A stretch of DNA of 64,000 nucleotides from Sphaerulina vaccinii (GCA_022570795.1 JAKUDP010000023.1:1054001-1118000); one strand, 5' to 3'. Shown: positions 52,050 to 63,090, counted from the stretch's first letter. Translations and numbers: made by a program. The notes: generated from the sequence alone by a model not told the origin.

Positions 52050-53171
52050 TCAGGTATCAATTGCACCGCTCACCCACCTGATACTGCTTCGTTTGTTCTT
52101 TGGTCGCGTCAATTCTCGTTTCACAATTGCTGCATCATGAGGATTGTCGCCAAGATGCCTTGTCGTTGGATTGCACTCCGCCAGGGTCACTGTTTCAAGA
52201 CCACTCAGATTCAGCATACATGCCATCCCATCGACCTGCCAGACAGGTGGTCGTGAGTACAACAGCATCGGCCTGGGAAGTCTGATCGTGATAGCTCGCA
52301 GCTTGGCACACGATCCAAGGAGAGCGAATGCAATTGCGTCCTCTCGGATCCCGCAGATGATGTCCACTGCCCTGAGCAATCGACGACCATGTTCTCCAAT
52401 GCTCCTCAGAAAGAGGTACATGATCTTGGGCGAACCAAACTTGTAAGTGGTATTCATGAAAAGCGTGTCCAAGGCTTCCTCGTACACATCACGACAAGTG
52501 AGCATGATGTTGATCTTGGTAGTATCGCGTGCTCTGCGTTTGCTGTGGCCTGCTTCGGTTACCACCCGCTCGCTGTCGCCATTCAATGGCACGATCGCTG
52601 TGACCTTGTCCAATCTTGGCATGAGCATAGAATAGATCTCGAGACGTAGCTCTGTTGGGAGCGAGAAGAAGGAGCTCTTCTGGCTATGCCTTGCGATGGA
52701 TATTGCGGGCTCCGAGGCGTCGGTAGAACGCCGCTCGAAGCGCTTGCGTAGAGCTTCGAATCGCGACTTGCCACCAATATCGGAATTCGTGTTCTTGCCG
52801 TCCAGTGGATTGCGAGTGCCGATATGAGGGCACCGAGGATCACAGTGCAGTCGAATAGCTTCGAACGCACGAGACGCCTCTGAGACTGGTCCCTGGAAAG
52901 CACGCACGCTATCCTCCCGCTTTACGAAGGAACTGCAAAAGTTGCATCTTGATCCTTGCTCCAGTGCCTCGAGAGGCGGGCGGTCGTAAACGTGGCCGAT
53001 CGCTGCTAGTTGTCTCGCAGTGGCATCGTCTTCTATCCAGTATCCTCGAAAGGTTGCCAGCCGATCTGTGAAGCTTGTCTGGAGCTGCTGCTGGTCTCTT
53101 GTCATATTGAGGTCGAAATGCACAGTCGGATGCGAGGCATTGGCGTAGTTGTGAAAGCCGACGATCTCCAT
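52050..53171 (-). CDS. F-box-like protein with BIR-like N-terminal zinc motif
   Basis: 373 aa, no introns. Residues ~37-118 resemble a BIR zinc module: 'RLATFRGYW', 'TARQLAAIGHVYDRP', Cys-x2-Cys in 'RCNFCSSFV', and a terminal 'LHCDPRCPHIG' (fourth ligand Cys; the histidine is two places off the classic position). Residues ~168-185 show 'FFSLPTELRLEIYSML', the F-box-like opening of expanded fungal families, followed by 'LTCRDVYEEALDTLFMNTTY'. BIR domains elsewhere bind caspase-like or chromosomal partners; in this protein the role is unknown. The BIR call is a hand alignment and tentative; the F-box-like part is firmer. Divergent from KRR1, 289 bp apart. Confidence 0.65.
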   Translation of the reverse strand: MEIVGFHNYANASHPTVHFDLNMTRDQQQLQTSFTDRLATFRGYWIEDDATARQLAAIGHVYDRPPLEALEQGSRCNFCSSFVKREDSVRAFQGPVSEASRAFEAIRLHCDPRCPHIGTRNPLDGKNTNSDIGGKSRFEALRKRFERRSTDASEPAISIARHSQKSSFFSLPTELRLEIYSMLMPRLDKVTAIVPLNGDSERVVTEAGHSKRRARDTTKINIMLTCRDVYEEALDTLFMNTTYKFGSPKIMYLFLRSIGEHGRRLLRAVDIICGIREDAIAFALLGSCAKLRAITIRLPRPMLLYSRPPVWQVDGMACMLNLSGLETVTLAECNPTTRHLGDNPHDAAIVKRELTRPKNKRSSIRWVSGAIDT

Positions 53172-53460
53172 GTGGTCGGCTGCTTCTTTACCTTAAGTAG
53201 ACGGGAGAAAAGAGGAGATGGCCTGATGATGTACACATGGGACATGTGGTTGCACTGCTGCCAGTAGTGCCTTGGTGCTTCTCGAGAAAGTGGAGAAGCA
53301 CGAACGAGAACGGCAAGAAGTGCGGGAGATTCTATGGCCGAGATCCGAATAGCCCTACCTTGCACCCTGTTATACCAAGTTGGCATTTTTCCAAGAGTCT
53401 CGAGAGAAGATCACTTGACTTCATACATCACCACACATCACGCGACACGACACCGCCACC

Positions 53461-54492
53461 ATGCCGTCTACTCACAATGCGGAAAAGCCGTGGGATACGG
53501 ACGATATCGACAAATGGAAAGAGGAACCTTTCACCGCCGACCAGAACTTGGGAGGCACTTTCAGCGAAGAATCGACTTTTGCTACACTTTTCCCCAAGTA
53601 CCGCGAACTGTACTTGAAGACACACTGGCCGCGCATCACGAAAGCACTCGAGAAGACGGGAATAGCATGTGAACTGGATTTGATCGAAGGCAAAATGACT
53701 GTCAAGACGACGCGAAAGACTTGGGACCCAGCCGCCATTCTCAATGCCCGCGATCTGATCAAGCTGCTGGCGCGTAGCGTGCCTATCGACGAAGCGATGA
53801 AGATTCTGGAAGATGGAGTGGCATGCGATGTCATCAAGATCCGAGGAATGGTCAGAAATAAGGACAGATTCGTCAAACGCCGACAACGTATTCTAGGACC
53901 AAACGGCAGTACACTCAAAGCGCTCTCGCTCCTCACACAAACCTACATCCTCGTACAGGGTAACACAGTATCGATCATGGGCGGATACAAGAACTTGAAA
54001 GAAGTACGAAGAGTAGTAGAAGACTGCATGCAAAACATACATCCCATCTACCACATCAAAGAACTCATGATCAAGCGCGAGCTAGCAAAAGATCCTGAGT
54101 TGAAGAACGAGAACTGGGAACGCTTTCTACCACACTTCAAGAAGCGTAATCTGAGTAAGCGCAGAGTGCCGTTCAAGGTCAATGATAAGGCGAAGAGAGT
54201 ATACACGCCCTTCCCGCCTCCGCAGGAGAAGAGCAAGGTGGATTTGCAGATCGAAAGTGGAGAATACTTCTTGAACAACGCAGCGAAGGATCGGGCGAAG
54301 AAGGAGAGAAGAGAAGATGTGATGAAGGATAAGATGGAGGAGAGGAAGAGGAAACGTGAAGAAGCGTTTGATGCGCCGAAAGAGGATGCTGATGTTAAGA
54401 AGAAGAAAAAGAAGAAGTCGAAGGATGAAGATGGAGGAGAGAAGAAGAGTAAAAAGCGGAAGGCCGTTGAGGATGTTGAGATGGAGGACTGA
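53461..54492 (+). CDS. KRR1: KRR1, small-subunit processome KH protein
   Basis: 343 aa, no introns. The ATG has an excellent context (CCGCCACC before it). Tandem KH-like domains: a divergent one (~45-130) and the second with 'RFVKRRQRILGPNGSTLKAL' (~140-160) containing the KRR motif, then 'HPIYHIKELMIKREL'. The tail (~270-343) is Lys/Glu-rich with a run of lysines, as in orthologues. KRR1 works in the nucleolus in early 18S rRNA processing and 40S subunit assembly. Length matches the family (316-390 aa). Confidence 0.95.
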   Translation: MPSTHNAEKPWDTDDIDKWKEEPFTADQNLGGTFSEESTFATLFPKYRELYLKTHWPRITKALEKTGIACELDLIEGKMTVKTTRKTWDPAAILNARDLIKLLARSVPIDEAMKILEDGVACDVIKIRGMVRNKDRFVKRRQRILGPNGSTLKALSLLTQTYILVQGNTVSIMGGYKNLKEVRRVVEDCMQNIHPIYHIKELMIKRELAKDPELKNENWERFLPHFKKRNLSKRRVPFKVNDKAKRVYTPFPPPQEKSKVDLQIESGEYFLNNAAKDRAKKERREDVMKDKMEERKRKREEAFDAPKEDADVKKKKKKKSKDEDGGEKKSKKRKAVEDVEMED

Positions 54493-54825
54493 AAAGAGCT
54501 TGTACATTGTAGGATACCACTGCTGTTAGCGAAGGAGTCTGGCGCGATCCATAACACACGGGCACGATACCCCAATCTATCATATCGACGACATCTTCAT
54601 TCGCCCTTTCTCTGAATGGGCTTGGGACAAGTTTGAGTTGAGTTGAGATGAGGCTTGATTCTACAAGTCACTGGCTCATTAGACTACTGATTTGTGGTCC
54701 CCAGCCATTACACCAGTCCTTCCTATCTGACACCTCCAACAATTCCTGCCATCTATATCTGATCACGCTGAAGCCGGAATGATACAAATTGCTGGCGCCC
54801 CTGCGGGAGTCCAGTACTCAGTCAG
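54493..54825. other. intergenic, convergent 3' ends
   Basis: 333 bp between converging genes; no feature beyond 3' flanks. Confidence 0.4.
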
Positions 54826-56727
54826 CTAGACTGTGGCATCTTCATCCAAGACCGACCAGTCAATACCATCGGAGTATACGTTCTCATCGTAGAGCAGATT
54901 GGATCCTACTGGCAGTTCGGGTGATGCTGCTGATCGATCTGTAGGCTCTACATTGCCAGACATCGGAACGTCTTCATAAGACCTCCTGAGTTCGTGGTAT
55001 ACTGAGTCGTCTACGGGAGGCATGAGGAATCCTGCCGATGAAGATATTTGCTGAGTCGTTGGCGCAGCACGATAATTTCTCTGATGTAGTTGGCTCATCG
55101 TACTGTCCTTGAAGGGATTGGGCATAGCATATGCTCCGATGGATGTTGCTGCTGGGAAGGCATGTCCAGCCTCCCTGTACTGCCTGTGCTGTGGTCTGGG
55201 CGCCGTCGAGGGGCGACTGAGAGAAGAGGGCTCGGTTTTGACATGAGGCAACAGGCGGTAGCTGCCATCTGCTTGCTTGACCCATTCTCCATCTGGTCGC
55301 TGAGTGGCGCGATATGGATTACTGGCATTAGGATTCCCGGCCCATACTTGTTTCTGAGGCGAGTCTTGTTTGACAATGATGTTGTCGGTCTCGTCAATCA
55401 CATCTTGTCTTGCCTTGCGCTTCTTGACCTCCACCCGCGGTTCCATATCGCGAGATGGGGTGCTAACACCACTGTCGCTGCGGCTCCACTCGCCAATCTG
55501 GTCTGCTAGATTCACCCTGCCTCTGCCAAGTAAGCTATCGTGCAGCGTCGACGTTTCCTTCTTCACGGTGGCTCGAGGCTTTGCAGGCGTGTAGGAGCAA
55601 TCGGATTTCTGTGGCGAGAATGCGGACACGTCGGACTTCACAGGTGATGGCGATCGAGACACTTCCGAGAGAATGTCCACAGCGTACTTAACCTGTTTGT
55701 CCTTGACTCTCGAGCTCCGCCGGATCCTGCTAGAGGACTTATCAGGTGAAGGAGAAGCCTCAACCTTCTGCTTTTTGAAGGGCCTGCCAAGCTTCTTCTT
55801 CTTCTCATGCGCCTGTACTTCCGGTATAGCGTTTTGCGCAGCAGCTCGTATTCTCTGCTGTTGAGCAAGTACTTGGCTCTGGACTGCCATGCGTTGTGCC
55901 TGAAGCGGATCCGTGGTTGGCGTATCGGTGGCGTGCTCTCCATATCGCTCTAGGAGCTGCGACTGTGGTGTCAAGATCTGACTGCCGTGCTGCACTCCTA
56001 AGCGGGATTCCTCACGCACAATACTCAGTCCATGCTGCGAGGAGGCTGCCTTGAGTCGGGAGGTCGCAACGGCAGACTGAGGTGTGATTACGACTGTCCA
56101 GCGCTGTTGCCTATCGAGCTTTACGGACATGCTGTCCATGTCTGTCTCATCGTCCTTAAAGCCATCACCGGCAATGATGGCAAATGCATGAGGCTGACTT
56201 CTCTTCATGTATGATGTGAACGATTCACCTAAGGCAATACCCGCTTGCAGCCGTTGCTGCTGGCTGTCATGGTGCTGTTTCGCAAGTGTCTTGACTGCGG
56301 TCCAGTTCTTGATATCCTGTTCGAGTCGTCTCCTCTCTGCGTCAATCCATGCAGTAGTCGCCCAGAAGTTGTTAGCCTCCCTGCTGGCCTGGAGCTCTTC
56401 CACGGTCCTGCCACTGGCCACGTATCCGTCGCGCATCTGACTCAAGACCTGCTTGCCCTTGAGAGTCTGCTCCAACATGACACCGCGCTGGTATATCGCT
56501 TCGCCGTGCAGCTTGTCTATGGTGTTCAAAAGCGGCCCGTCGTCAATAGCGCCGCAGTAGAAGTCACCGGCGCCGCATTGACTTGGCCTGTGGCTTCGCT
56601 CGCTGGTATAGCTCGGACAGTCGATTTTGCGCCAGAAGCCGATATCGAGTTCCTGCGCGTATGCGCACTCATTTTCTTCGAGGCGCGTGCAGCCGCACTT
56701 GAAATGGATGAAGTGTTGAAAGCACAT
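54826..56727 (-). CDS. unknown fungal protein with cysteine-rich N-terminus
   Basis: 633 aa. The first ~60 residues have a Cys pattern (MCFQHFIHFKCGC..., '...NECAYAQ', 'KIDCPSY', 'QCGAGDFYCGAID') seen at the start of many unnamed fungal proteins and likely to bind zinc. A coiled-coil-like stretch (~70-150) and a long Ser/Pro/Lys-rich disordered region follow, with nuclear-localisation-like clusters ('EKKKKLGRPFKKQKVE'). An AT-hook-like 'GRPFKK' could touch DNA, weakly. No enzyme motif. Probably nuclear; function unknown. Confidence 0.7.
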   Translation of the reverse strand: MCFQHFIHFKCGCTRLEENECAYAQELDIGFWRKIDCPSYTSERSHRPSQCGAGDFYCGAIDDGPLLNTIDKLHGEAIYQRGVMLEQTLKGKQVLSQMRDGYVASGRTVEELQASREANNFWATTAWIDAERRRLEQDIKNWTAVKTLAKQHHDSQQQRLQAGIALGESFTSYMKRSQPHAFAIIAGDGFKDDETDMDSMSVKLDRQQRWTVVITPQSAVATSRLKAASSQHGLSIVREESRLGVQHGSQILTPQSQLLERYGEHATDTPTTDPLQAQRMAVQSQVLAQQQRIRAAAQNAIPEVQAHEKKKKLGRPFKKQKVEASPSPDKSSSRIRRSSRVKDKQVKYAVDILSEVSRSPSPVKSDVSAFSPQKSDCSYTPAKPRATVKKETSTLHDSLLGRGRVNLADQIGEWSRSDSGVSTPSRDMEPRVEVKKRKARQDVIDETDNIIVKQDSPQKQVWAGNPNASNPYRATQRPDGEWVKQADGSYRLLPHVKTEPSSLSRPSTAPRPQHRQYREAGHAFPAATSIGAYAMPNPFKDSTMSQLHQRNYRAAPTTQQISSSAGFLMPPVDDSVYHELRRSYEDVPMSGNVEPTDRSAASPELPVGSNLLYDENVYSDGIDWSVLDEDATV

Positions 56728-57154
56728 TTTCTCAGCGGTGGGTGCACACTCTTGTGCTGTCGACAGCTGTCTTGAGCAGGTGGCATGTGTTGAGTTTGGT
56801 GTTTGTTGTGCTTCAAATGGTGGCGACCTCCCTAGCGGGTCGTGGTTGGGTCGAGAAGGTGTCCACAGAGAGCATTGAGATTGTTAGGACACCGCGTAGT
56901 ATCCGCAGGTCAAGTGTCGAGCTTCGCGAATGTTGCATGTTATTGTTGTGGTTTCCGTCTCGTTTTTTCGCAGGAGTTGATTTCTTCACGCGAGAAGCTC
57001 TTGCTAAGTGCGGTTCGGAGGGACGCACGAGAGGAGAGGTCGCAGTTGACAATAGGCAAGTGAAGTGGAAAATGCACAGAATCAAGATCATCCATCTCTC
57101 CATCTTCACTTTATAACAACCCCAGCACTCCAGTATTACCAGACACTACAAGAA
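56728..57154. other. intergenic
   Basis: 427 bp upstream of the 633-aa gene; no feature recognised. Confidence 0.4.
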
Positions 57155-58357
57155 CTAGTAATGTGTCTCCCGTCGATAAACCGCATCACGAACCTCGTCA
57201 CGTATATTTCTCGCGGACCACTGGCCTCTTGCGATAGAGTTCCGTTCAGGCTGCAGCATAATCGCTCTTCCTTTGCGCACGGCACGAACATTGCAGCGCA
57301 CCTGAGGGTTTTCCAAGCGGGAATCTGCATCCAAGACCTGGTCGCACAAGTCCTTCAGCGGTTCGATCCTCGTCTCAACGACCTGATCTCGATCGCGCAT
57401 TTTGGCTTGCAGTGACAAAATGCTGTCTTTAGTTTCCACAAAGATGCCGCGAAAGTGGCATTGCCCAATCCAGTACGCCTTGAGTCGATCACTGTTTCCT
57501 GAAGCTATGAGGCCCACGTCCTTCGATTTGGGATCGTCAGGTATCCACACGTCGACATCTGGATCCAGGACTTGGTCGCCATACGTGAGGTAATTATCTT
57601 TGATGCTCTGTATGTCGTCCAGGCTCGCGTCGGAGAGCCTGGCAAGCACATCTGCGAATCCATCATTTGCTAATCTCGCATCTGCTTGTTCTTGGTCGTC
57701 CTCTTGATCAGACTCCTCGCGGTAGAGGCCCGACTCGAGCGCCTCGCGGCGGAGGTCTTGCTCTTCTTCGTCAAGTTGATCTAGAGCAGATGCTCTCTTC
57801 GCTCCCAGATTCGATATAGCCTGGACGACACGCTCCTCCTCGCAAGCAGAGATCCTATGCTCTATCTCTGCCGCTTTCTCACGGACTGCGCGTTGATTCG
57901 TGCCAACTACTATTCATCTTTCGCGAACCTGGTATTCTGCAAGTGGTTCCACAGACTTGGGCGCTATACCAATAGCTGCGCAGGCCCTCAACACCGCCAA
58001 GCGAGTCCCAGCGTGCACCTTGATAGTCAGTGGCGCTCCGCCGTCCGGCAGCACACGCTGCAACTTGGCCTGGAACGTTGCTTCATGCCACTGACGCTTC
58101 TTGAGTTCTCCATGGAGGGATAGGAGCGAGGCTTCGTTGGCATCATTCGTCAACGATATGAGTCGAGCCTTGACTTCCTCGAGAGTCCCATGTGACTCAA
58201 CACCACGGAAATCACACTGTGCCCGCCACCAGTGCGTGGTATACCCATCCTCCAACGCACGGACTGTAGCAATGTCCCAGTCTCCTAGTAGCGGTTGAAC
58301 TTCATCGAGGTAATGCACATGGGTCTGGCACCATGTCCCTGGCCTCGCAGCCATCAT
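57155..58357 (-). CDS. unknown protein with duplicated 'W..QC.FRG' segment (two exons)
   Basis: Exons 58357-57970 and 57885-57155, joined across an 84-bp GTATAG...CAG intron in phase 1, give 372 aa. The N-terminal half has 'WDIATVRALEDGYTTHWWRAQCDFRGV' and the C-terminal half 'SDRLKAYWIGQCHFRGIFV', apparently a duplicated ~100-aa unit, each followed by a helix with 'L..L' pattern. Between them is an acidic coiled coil with many Glu/Arg ('EEQDLRREALESGLYREES'). I do not recognise the family and see no catalytic motif. The join is supported because the helical sequence continues smoothly ('ACAAI-VREKAAEIEHRI'); a shorter intron would leave a stop. Confidence 0.65.
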
Positions 58358-59208
58358 CTACAGCATACGGGAGGAAGGCAAATGGCAGGGAGGAAGAAAG
58401 ACTCGGCGACGCGTTCTACGACGCGTTGTATCGCGCTAACTCACATTTCGGCTCCAGAACGGACTCACTGCGCATCTCATGAATTCTCTCGCTCCAACAT
58501 GGGTAGGAATATGTTCAGAAAGGAGTGTTCGCTGATTGACAGCAGACCGAACGACAAACGACATGCTGTGCTTACGTGGAGGTGTGAAACTTCTCCTTCC
58601 CAGGCCCCTTGCTGTTGTCGGCGTCCTCCCCAAATCCATGCGAAGCAAATCTGTATTGCGCAACACAGACAAGGATAATACGCACTCAGCGCCGCCTATA
58701 TCGTGCATATCGGCGTCTTCACTTCGACTGAAGAACCACGGCGCCAGGCCGAAGGGCGAGCGTGTCGGTGTTAAAGAGTCACATAGCATGATGACGAGAG
58801 CATCTGTAGAAGGATGTAGCACGCAGCCTACTCGAACAGGAACTGGCGAATCATTGCTCTCTGAAGCTCGGTATGGCTTGTGGTTTGGAGAGCCGAAAAG
58901 TGTAGCTAACCGTTTACTACTCAATCGGGCTAGGGCGAAGATGCAAACACGATGATGAGACTTCGATGCCGACTTTGCGAGAGACCGAAACTCCGTTCGC
59001 CTTGCAATCGTCTTTCGATTGCAACCTCTTTAGCCTTGTACATAATGCTGCACCTGCGAGATCCATCTCCGATTCCAGATGACTTCTGTATAGCACTCAC
59101 TTAAGAGGACGAATTGCATCGGCGTTGCCTAGGACACACATTCTTTGGAGAGAAAGTCAGTGACGCAGCCAAGTTGACGATAGCTTGGCTCCTCTTGAGA
59201 CGAACATC
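58358..59208. promoter_or_regulatory. divergent region upstream of the MFS exporter
   Basis: 851 bp between two divergent genes; no operator or RNA gene seen. Confidence 0.4.
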
Positions 59209-61248
59209 ATGACTTGGCCCGAGTCGACCGTACTGGCACGAGAAGCACGAGAACGAGAAGCAGCAGGCACAACGAACGCGACGACATACCTGCCCGAACC
59301 ACAATCGCCACCGACGTTGCCGAGAGAACAATCGCATCGCGACGCTTTGACAACATTAGAGGGACAGGGAGTGGACGACAAGGATGTACATGGCAATGCA
59401 TCAAGGTCGAGTTCAGACATCGCGGACAATGAGAAGCAGGAAGAGCATGAAGAGTTGGAGCAGGAGGTGAGCAAAGATGGGAGAATCAATGGCCGGTCGA
59501 AAGGGAAGATAGCCATCATCATGTTGGCCTTGTGTATGGCTGTCTTCCTCGCTGCTCTCGATGTCACGATCATCACAACAGCCCTGCCGACTATCAGCGA
59601 ACATTTCAACTCCACGGCAGGGTACACATGGATTGGATCTGCGTTCCTGTTGGCCAACTCAGCATCCATTCCATCGTGGGGAAAGGTCAGTGACATTTTC
59701 GGCCGCAAGCCCATGTTGCTGCTTGCGAACATCATCTTCTTGATCGGATCACTGGTGGCTGCTCTATCCGACAGTATTGGCATGTTGATCGCAGCTCGAG
59801 CTGTGCAAGGTATCGGCGGTGGAGGTCTCGTCATTCTGGTCAACATTGTCATTGGAGATCTATTCCCAATGCGCATGCGAGGAGCTTTCTATGGCGTGAT
59901 TGGTGGTGTCTGGTCCATCGCTTCGAGTGTCGGTCCGATCGTTGGAGGAGCTTTCTCGCAGTATGTCTCATGGAGATGGTGCTTCTACATTAATCTGCCG
60001 CTTGACGGACTTGCCTTCTTCATCCTGCTGTTCTTCCTGGACATCAAGACGCCACGAACACCTATCTTGCAAGGACTCAGGGCGATTGACTGGCTTGGAT
60101 CTTTGCTCATCGTTGGCGGAACTCTGATGCTGCTCTTCGGTCTGCAGTACGGAGGCGTCTCTAGACCATGGGACTCGGCGACAGTGCTCTGCTTGATCAT
60201 TGTTGGAGCTTTCACGCTTTTCCTGTTTGGCATGTGGGAGTGGAAAGGTGCAAAGTATCCAATCATGCCCATGGGTTTGTTCGCGTCAGTCTCGAGAGCC
60301 TCGACACTTGCGATCGTCTTCCTACATGGCTTCGTCTTCATCTCCTCGAGTTACTACTTGCCGCTCTACTTCCAGGCAGTCCGAGGACAGTCGCCAATCA
60401 TGTCCGGAGTCCTGGTCTTACCGACTGCTGTCGCTCTGGCGGTCACGTCTATCGCGACTGGCGCATTCATCGCAAAGACTGGTCAATTCGTGCCCCCAAT
60501 CTACTTTGGCTTCTTCTTCCTGACACTCGGCTTCGGACTCTTTATCGACTTCGATGCGCATAGCTCCTGGGCTAAGCTCATCATATTCCAGATCATATCA
60601 GGTGCGGGCATTGGACCTATCTTCCAGTCCCCAATTATCGCGCTGCAAGCCCATATCAACCCTCGAGACATTGCTACTGCGACTGCCACACTTGGCTTCG
60701 TTCGACAGCTCGCGACAAGTATCTCGGTCGTGATCGGAGAAGTCGTATACCAGAACCAGATGCAAAAGAAGAGTGGCCAGATTGCCGCAGCCCTAGGACC
60801 TCAAGCCGCGAGCCAAGTGACCGGAGGTGGCGCTGGTGCGAGCACACAGTTCATCGACCAACTTCCATCCGCTCAGCGAGAGGTCGTCCGAGTTGCATTT
60901 GCAGACTCTCTGCAGCCCATGTGGATTATGTATACTTGCTTCGCGGCATTAGGCTTCATCGTGATGTTCGGCATTCAGAGAAAGAAGCTTTCGCGAGAGC
61001 ACGAAGAGACGAAGACAGGTCTTGAGGCGGAGAAGGCCAATGCTGCAGCGCGTAAGGCTGAAGCTGAGGAGAAGAGAGTCTCGAAAGCAGAGAAGCGAGG
61101 CTCGAAACACGCTCGACCACTCTCCGAGGCCACGACTGCTGTTGTTACCAGTGACAGCGAGAAGGAATCAGGCGCGGCGGAGGCACCGGATGTGCCACGA
61201 ACGCGAACACCGACGGCTTCGAACACTGCTTCGAATTCGAAGCTTTAG
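59209..61248 (+). CDS. DHA2-type MFS drug/toxin exporter
   Basis: 679 aa from ATG 59209; the frame is open a little further but without a preceding ATG. Charged N-terminal arm (~1-100), 14 membrane spans between ~100 and ~605, and a Glu/Lys-rich tail. Motif A-like 'WGKVSDIFGRKPMLL', 'RAVQGIGGGG' and motif C 'SIASSVGPIVGGAFSQ' identify the drug:H+ antiporter-2 (14-spanner) family; 'ALDVTIITTALPTI' is its typical first span. Exports small molecules across the plasma membrane using the proton gradient. No toxin cluster surrounds it, so a general efflux role is likelier than a dedicated one. Confidence 0.92.
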   Translation: MTWPESTVLAREAREREAAGTTNATTYLPEPQSPPTLPREQSHRDALTTLEGQGVDDKDVHGNASRSSSDIADNEKQEEHEELEQEVSKDGRINGRSKGKIAIIMLALCMAVFLAALDVTIITTALPTISEHFNSTAGYTWIGSAFLLANSASIPSWGKVSDIFGRKPMLLLANIIFLIGSLVAALSDSIGMLIAARAVQGIGGGGLVILVNIVIGDLFPMRMRGAFYGVIGGVWSIASSVGPIVGGAFSQYVSWRWCFYINLPLDGLAFFILLFFLDIKTPRTPILQGLRAIDWLGSLLIVGGTLMLLFGLQYGGVSRPWDSATVLCLIIVGAFTLFLFGMWEWKGAKYPIMPMGLFASVSRASTLAIVFLHGFVFISSSYYLPLYFQAVRGQSPIMSGVLVLPTAVALAVTSIATGAFIAKTGQFVPPIYFGFFFLTLGFGLFIDFDAHSSWAKLIIFQIISGAGIGPIFQSPIIALQAHINPRDIATATATLGFVRQLATSISVVIGEVVYQNQMQKKSGQIAAALGPQAASQVTGGGAGASTQFIDQLPSAQREVVRVAFADSLQPMWIMYTCFAALGFIVMFGIQRKKLSREHEETKTGLEAEKANAAARKAEAEEKRVSKAEKRGSKHARPLSEATTAVVTSDSEKESGAAEAPDVPRTRTPTASNTASNSKL

Positions 61249-61560
61249 ATGGGCATTGATGGATTGCGTTGTAACGATACTTGCATATGTGATGATGCAT
61301 ACCGCTGGAAAGAGGAAGTGCAAAAGAAAATTCTCTGCGTTAGCACAGCGAGGTGTTCGGCTGAGCATACCGGACGACTAGGGAAGTGTATGAATGACAT
61401 GGATGCCAAAAGCATAAACTATATATACCCATTGTACGATACGAGTCTACTTAGGAGATACTCCACACCACATCACTCATCAGTCATCAGCCATGCTCCA
61501 TACCATCACCTCATCCCATAATCATGTCTCATCAATTCGAGCTTGACTCACAGGCACCAC
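61249..61560. other. intergenic, convergent 3' ends
   Basis: 312 bp between converging genes; nothing else seen. Confidence 0.4.
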
Positions 61561-62223
61561 TTAACCGCATCCCATGTGGCCAGCAGTGTGAACGAGAAAG
61601 ACAGCAATTGCGCCACGAATAAGCGTATTCCAATGAATCCTCCAGCTCTCATGAAGTCTACCACGATAACTCTCCTGAGTAATCCTCATAGTAACTCTCG
61701 GCCAAATGCCACCCCAATGATAATCCGCACCATTGTTCGCCATGTTCGGTGTGGTAGCACTATTCGAATCGATACTCAGTTCCACGAAACGATCGTGTGG
61801 TCCAGCATGGACTCCACCAGGTGGCCCAACGCGCGTAGCATGCACATGATATGGCGGCGCAATGCGGACTCCACGAGCGACTGCTTCAGAGCCGGCTCCT
61901 TCTGCTGTAACTCGGAGAGGGTCGACGCGGACAGTGAAGTAGCCTGTCATACCGTGGTTGTTCATGAAGTTGATGTCGACTGTGAACTCTTCGTTGCTGT
62001 GGTTTATGAAAATTGGCTGTTCGTGGGCTGGACAGGTGTTTGGAGGTGGATTGGGTACTTGATTGGTCTGCTCCACATCGCGCCTGAAAGGATTGGCGAG
62101 CGATACTGCTTGGTCGAATTTGAAGCCAGGTGTGGCTGCTACTGCTACTGCCACTGGACTGGCCCGAGTAGGAAGTGCCGCGAGGAGCAGAGAGAAGATG
62201 CTTTGGAAGGGTAAGGCGATCAT
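61561..62223 (-). CDS. secreted protein of unknown function
   Basis: 220 aa from ATG 62223. Signal peptide (MIALPFQSIFSLLLAALPTRA) followed by a propeptide-like region with a basic pair ('NPFRRDVEQ', a possible kexin site) and a mature part with few cysteines: 'NTCPAHEQPIFINHSNEEFTV', then 'GMTGYFTVRVDPLRVTAEG' and 'MRITQESYRGRLHESWRIHW'. No recognised fold; beta-rich by appearance. Upstream open frame to 62355 is not used. Possibly a surface or effector-like protein. Confidence 0.65.
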   Translation of the reverse strand: MIALPFQSIFSLLLAALPTRASPVAVAVAATPGFKFDQAVSLANPFRRDVEQTNQVPNPPPNTCPAHEQPIFINHSNEEFTVDINFMNNHGMTGYFTVRVDPLRVTAEGAGSEAVARGVRIAPPYHVHATRVGPPGGVHAGPHDRFVELSIDSNSATTPNMANNGADYHWGGIWPRVTMRITQESYRGRLHESWRIHWNTLIRGAIAVFLVHTAGHMGCG

Positions 62224-63090
62224 TGTTGCGTGGATCGCTCGAGATCTTGATGGTAGTTGGGTTTTGGTTTTGTGGATGGAGTCAGAATATGGAGGCGTCT
62301 TGCTCTGATTTATAGCACCCACACAGTCTCGCTTTAGTTCGTACGTAGAGTGCACCTGACGCTGCAGTAGTCTTTTGAACGTGCTCTTCCGCCTGGACCA
62401 CGCATGACTTACGGAGCTCCCGTGTCAATGCGAACATAAGCATCGTGAAAGATGCGGCACTCTAGCAAGCACCTGCTTGTACGATTTCTCACATCTCCAG
62501 CTTCAGGTCGGCGGGTGACTGCTGCTCCAGATAAGTCGCTTCGTATTCGTCTTAGCTATAGTGATCATTGTACGAGTATAGTATCGTTGGAGATCGACAA
62601 GCTGCGGCATGTTAGCAGGCCCGAACGATCAAGAGTCTCTATTTGGACATCATGAGGACAGTGAAGGATCCAGTGTTTCGAACACGAAGTGAGAATATGC
62701 TGTGCTTTGCTTCTGATAGAATCTCCTCAGCGTCGGCCCGCTTGGCTGCGTTCCGTGAAGACCTACTGACCAACCGGCAGGAAGAGCCAGCTTCTTTAAG
62801 CTTTCTGGGCGTAATGTATGTACGGCCCGTTTTCGTCTTCCTTCGTTCCAATGTCATACTCTTACGTGCGGCCGCTCCATAGTTACCTGGCATACCATGC
62901 CATGACGTGCAGACAGGTTCTTACATCTCTGAAAGGTGATGGATATGGCTCGGCGGTATGCCATTGTCGTACTTGTATCCTAGAGATATGTCTTTTCAGT
63001 CCAGGACGATAGAGGCTGGCTTGCATCTTGGCGTTGCGGTCAACCGTTGAGAATACGACATGTTGCGCGGATAGCCGAATACACCGAATA
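62224..63090. other. intergenic, transition to AT-rich DNA
   Basis: Promoter of the secreted protein gene and a stretch of ordinary composition that ends sharply near 63090. Short open frames only. Confidence 0.4.
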
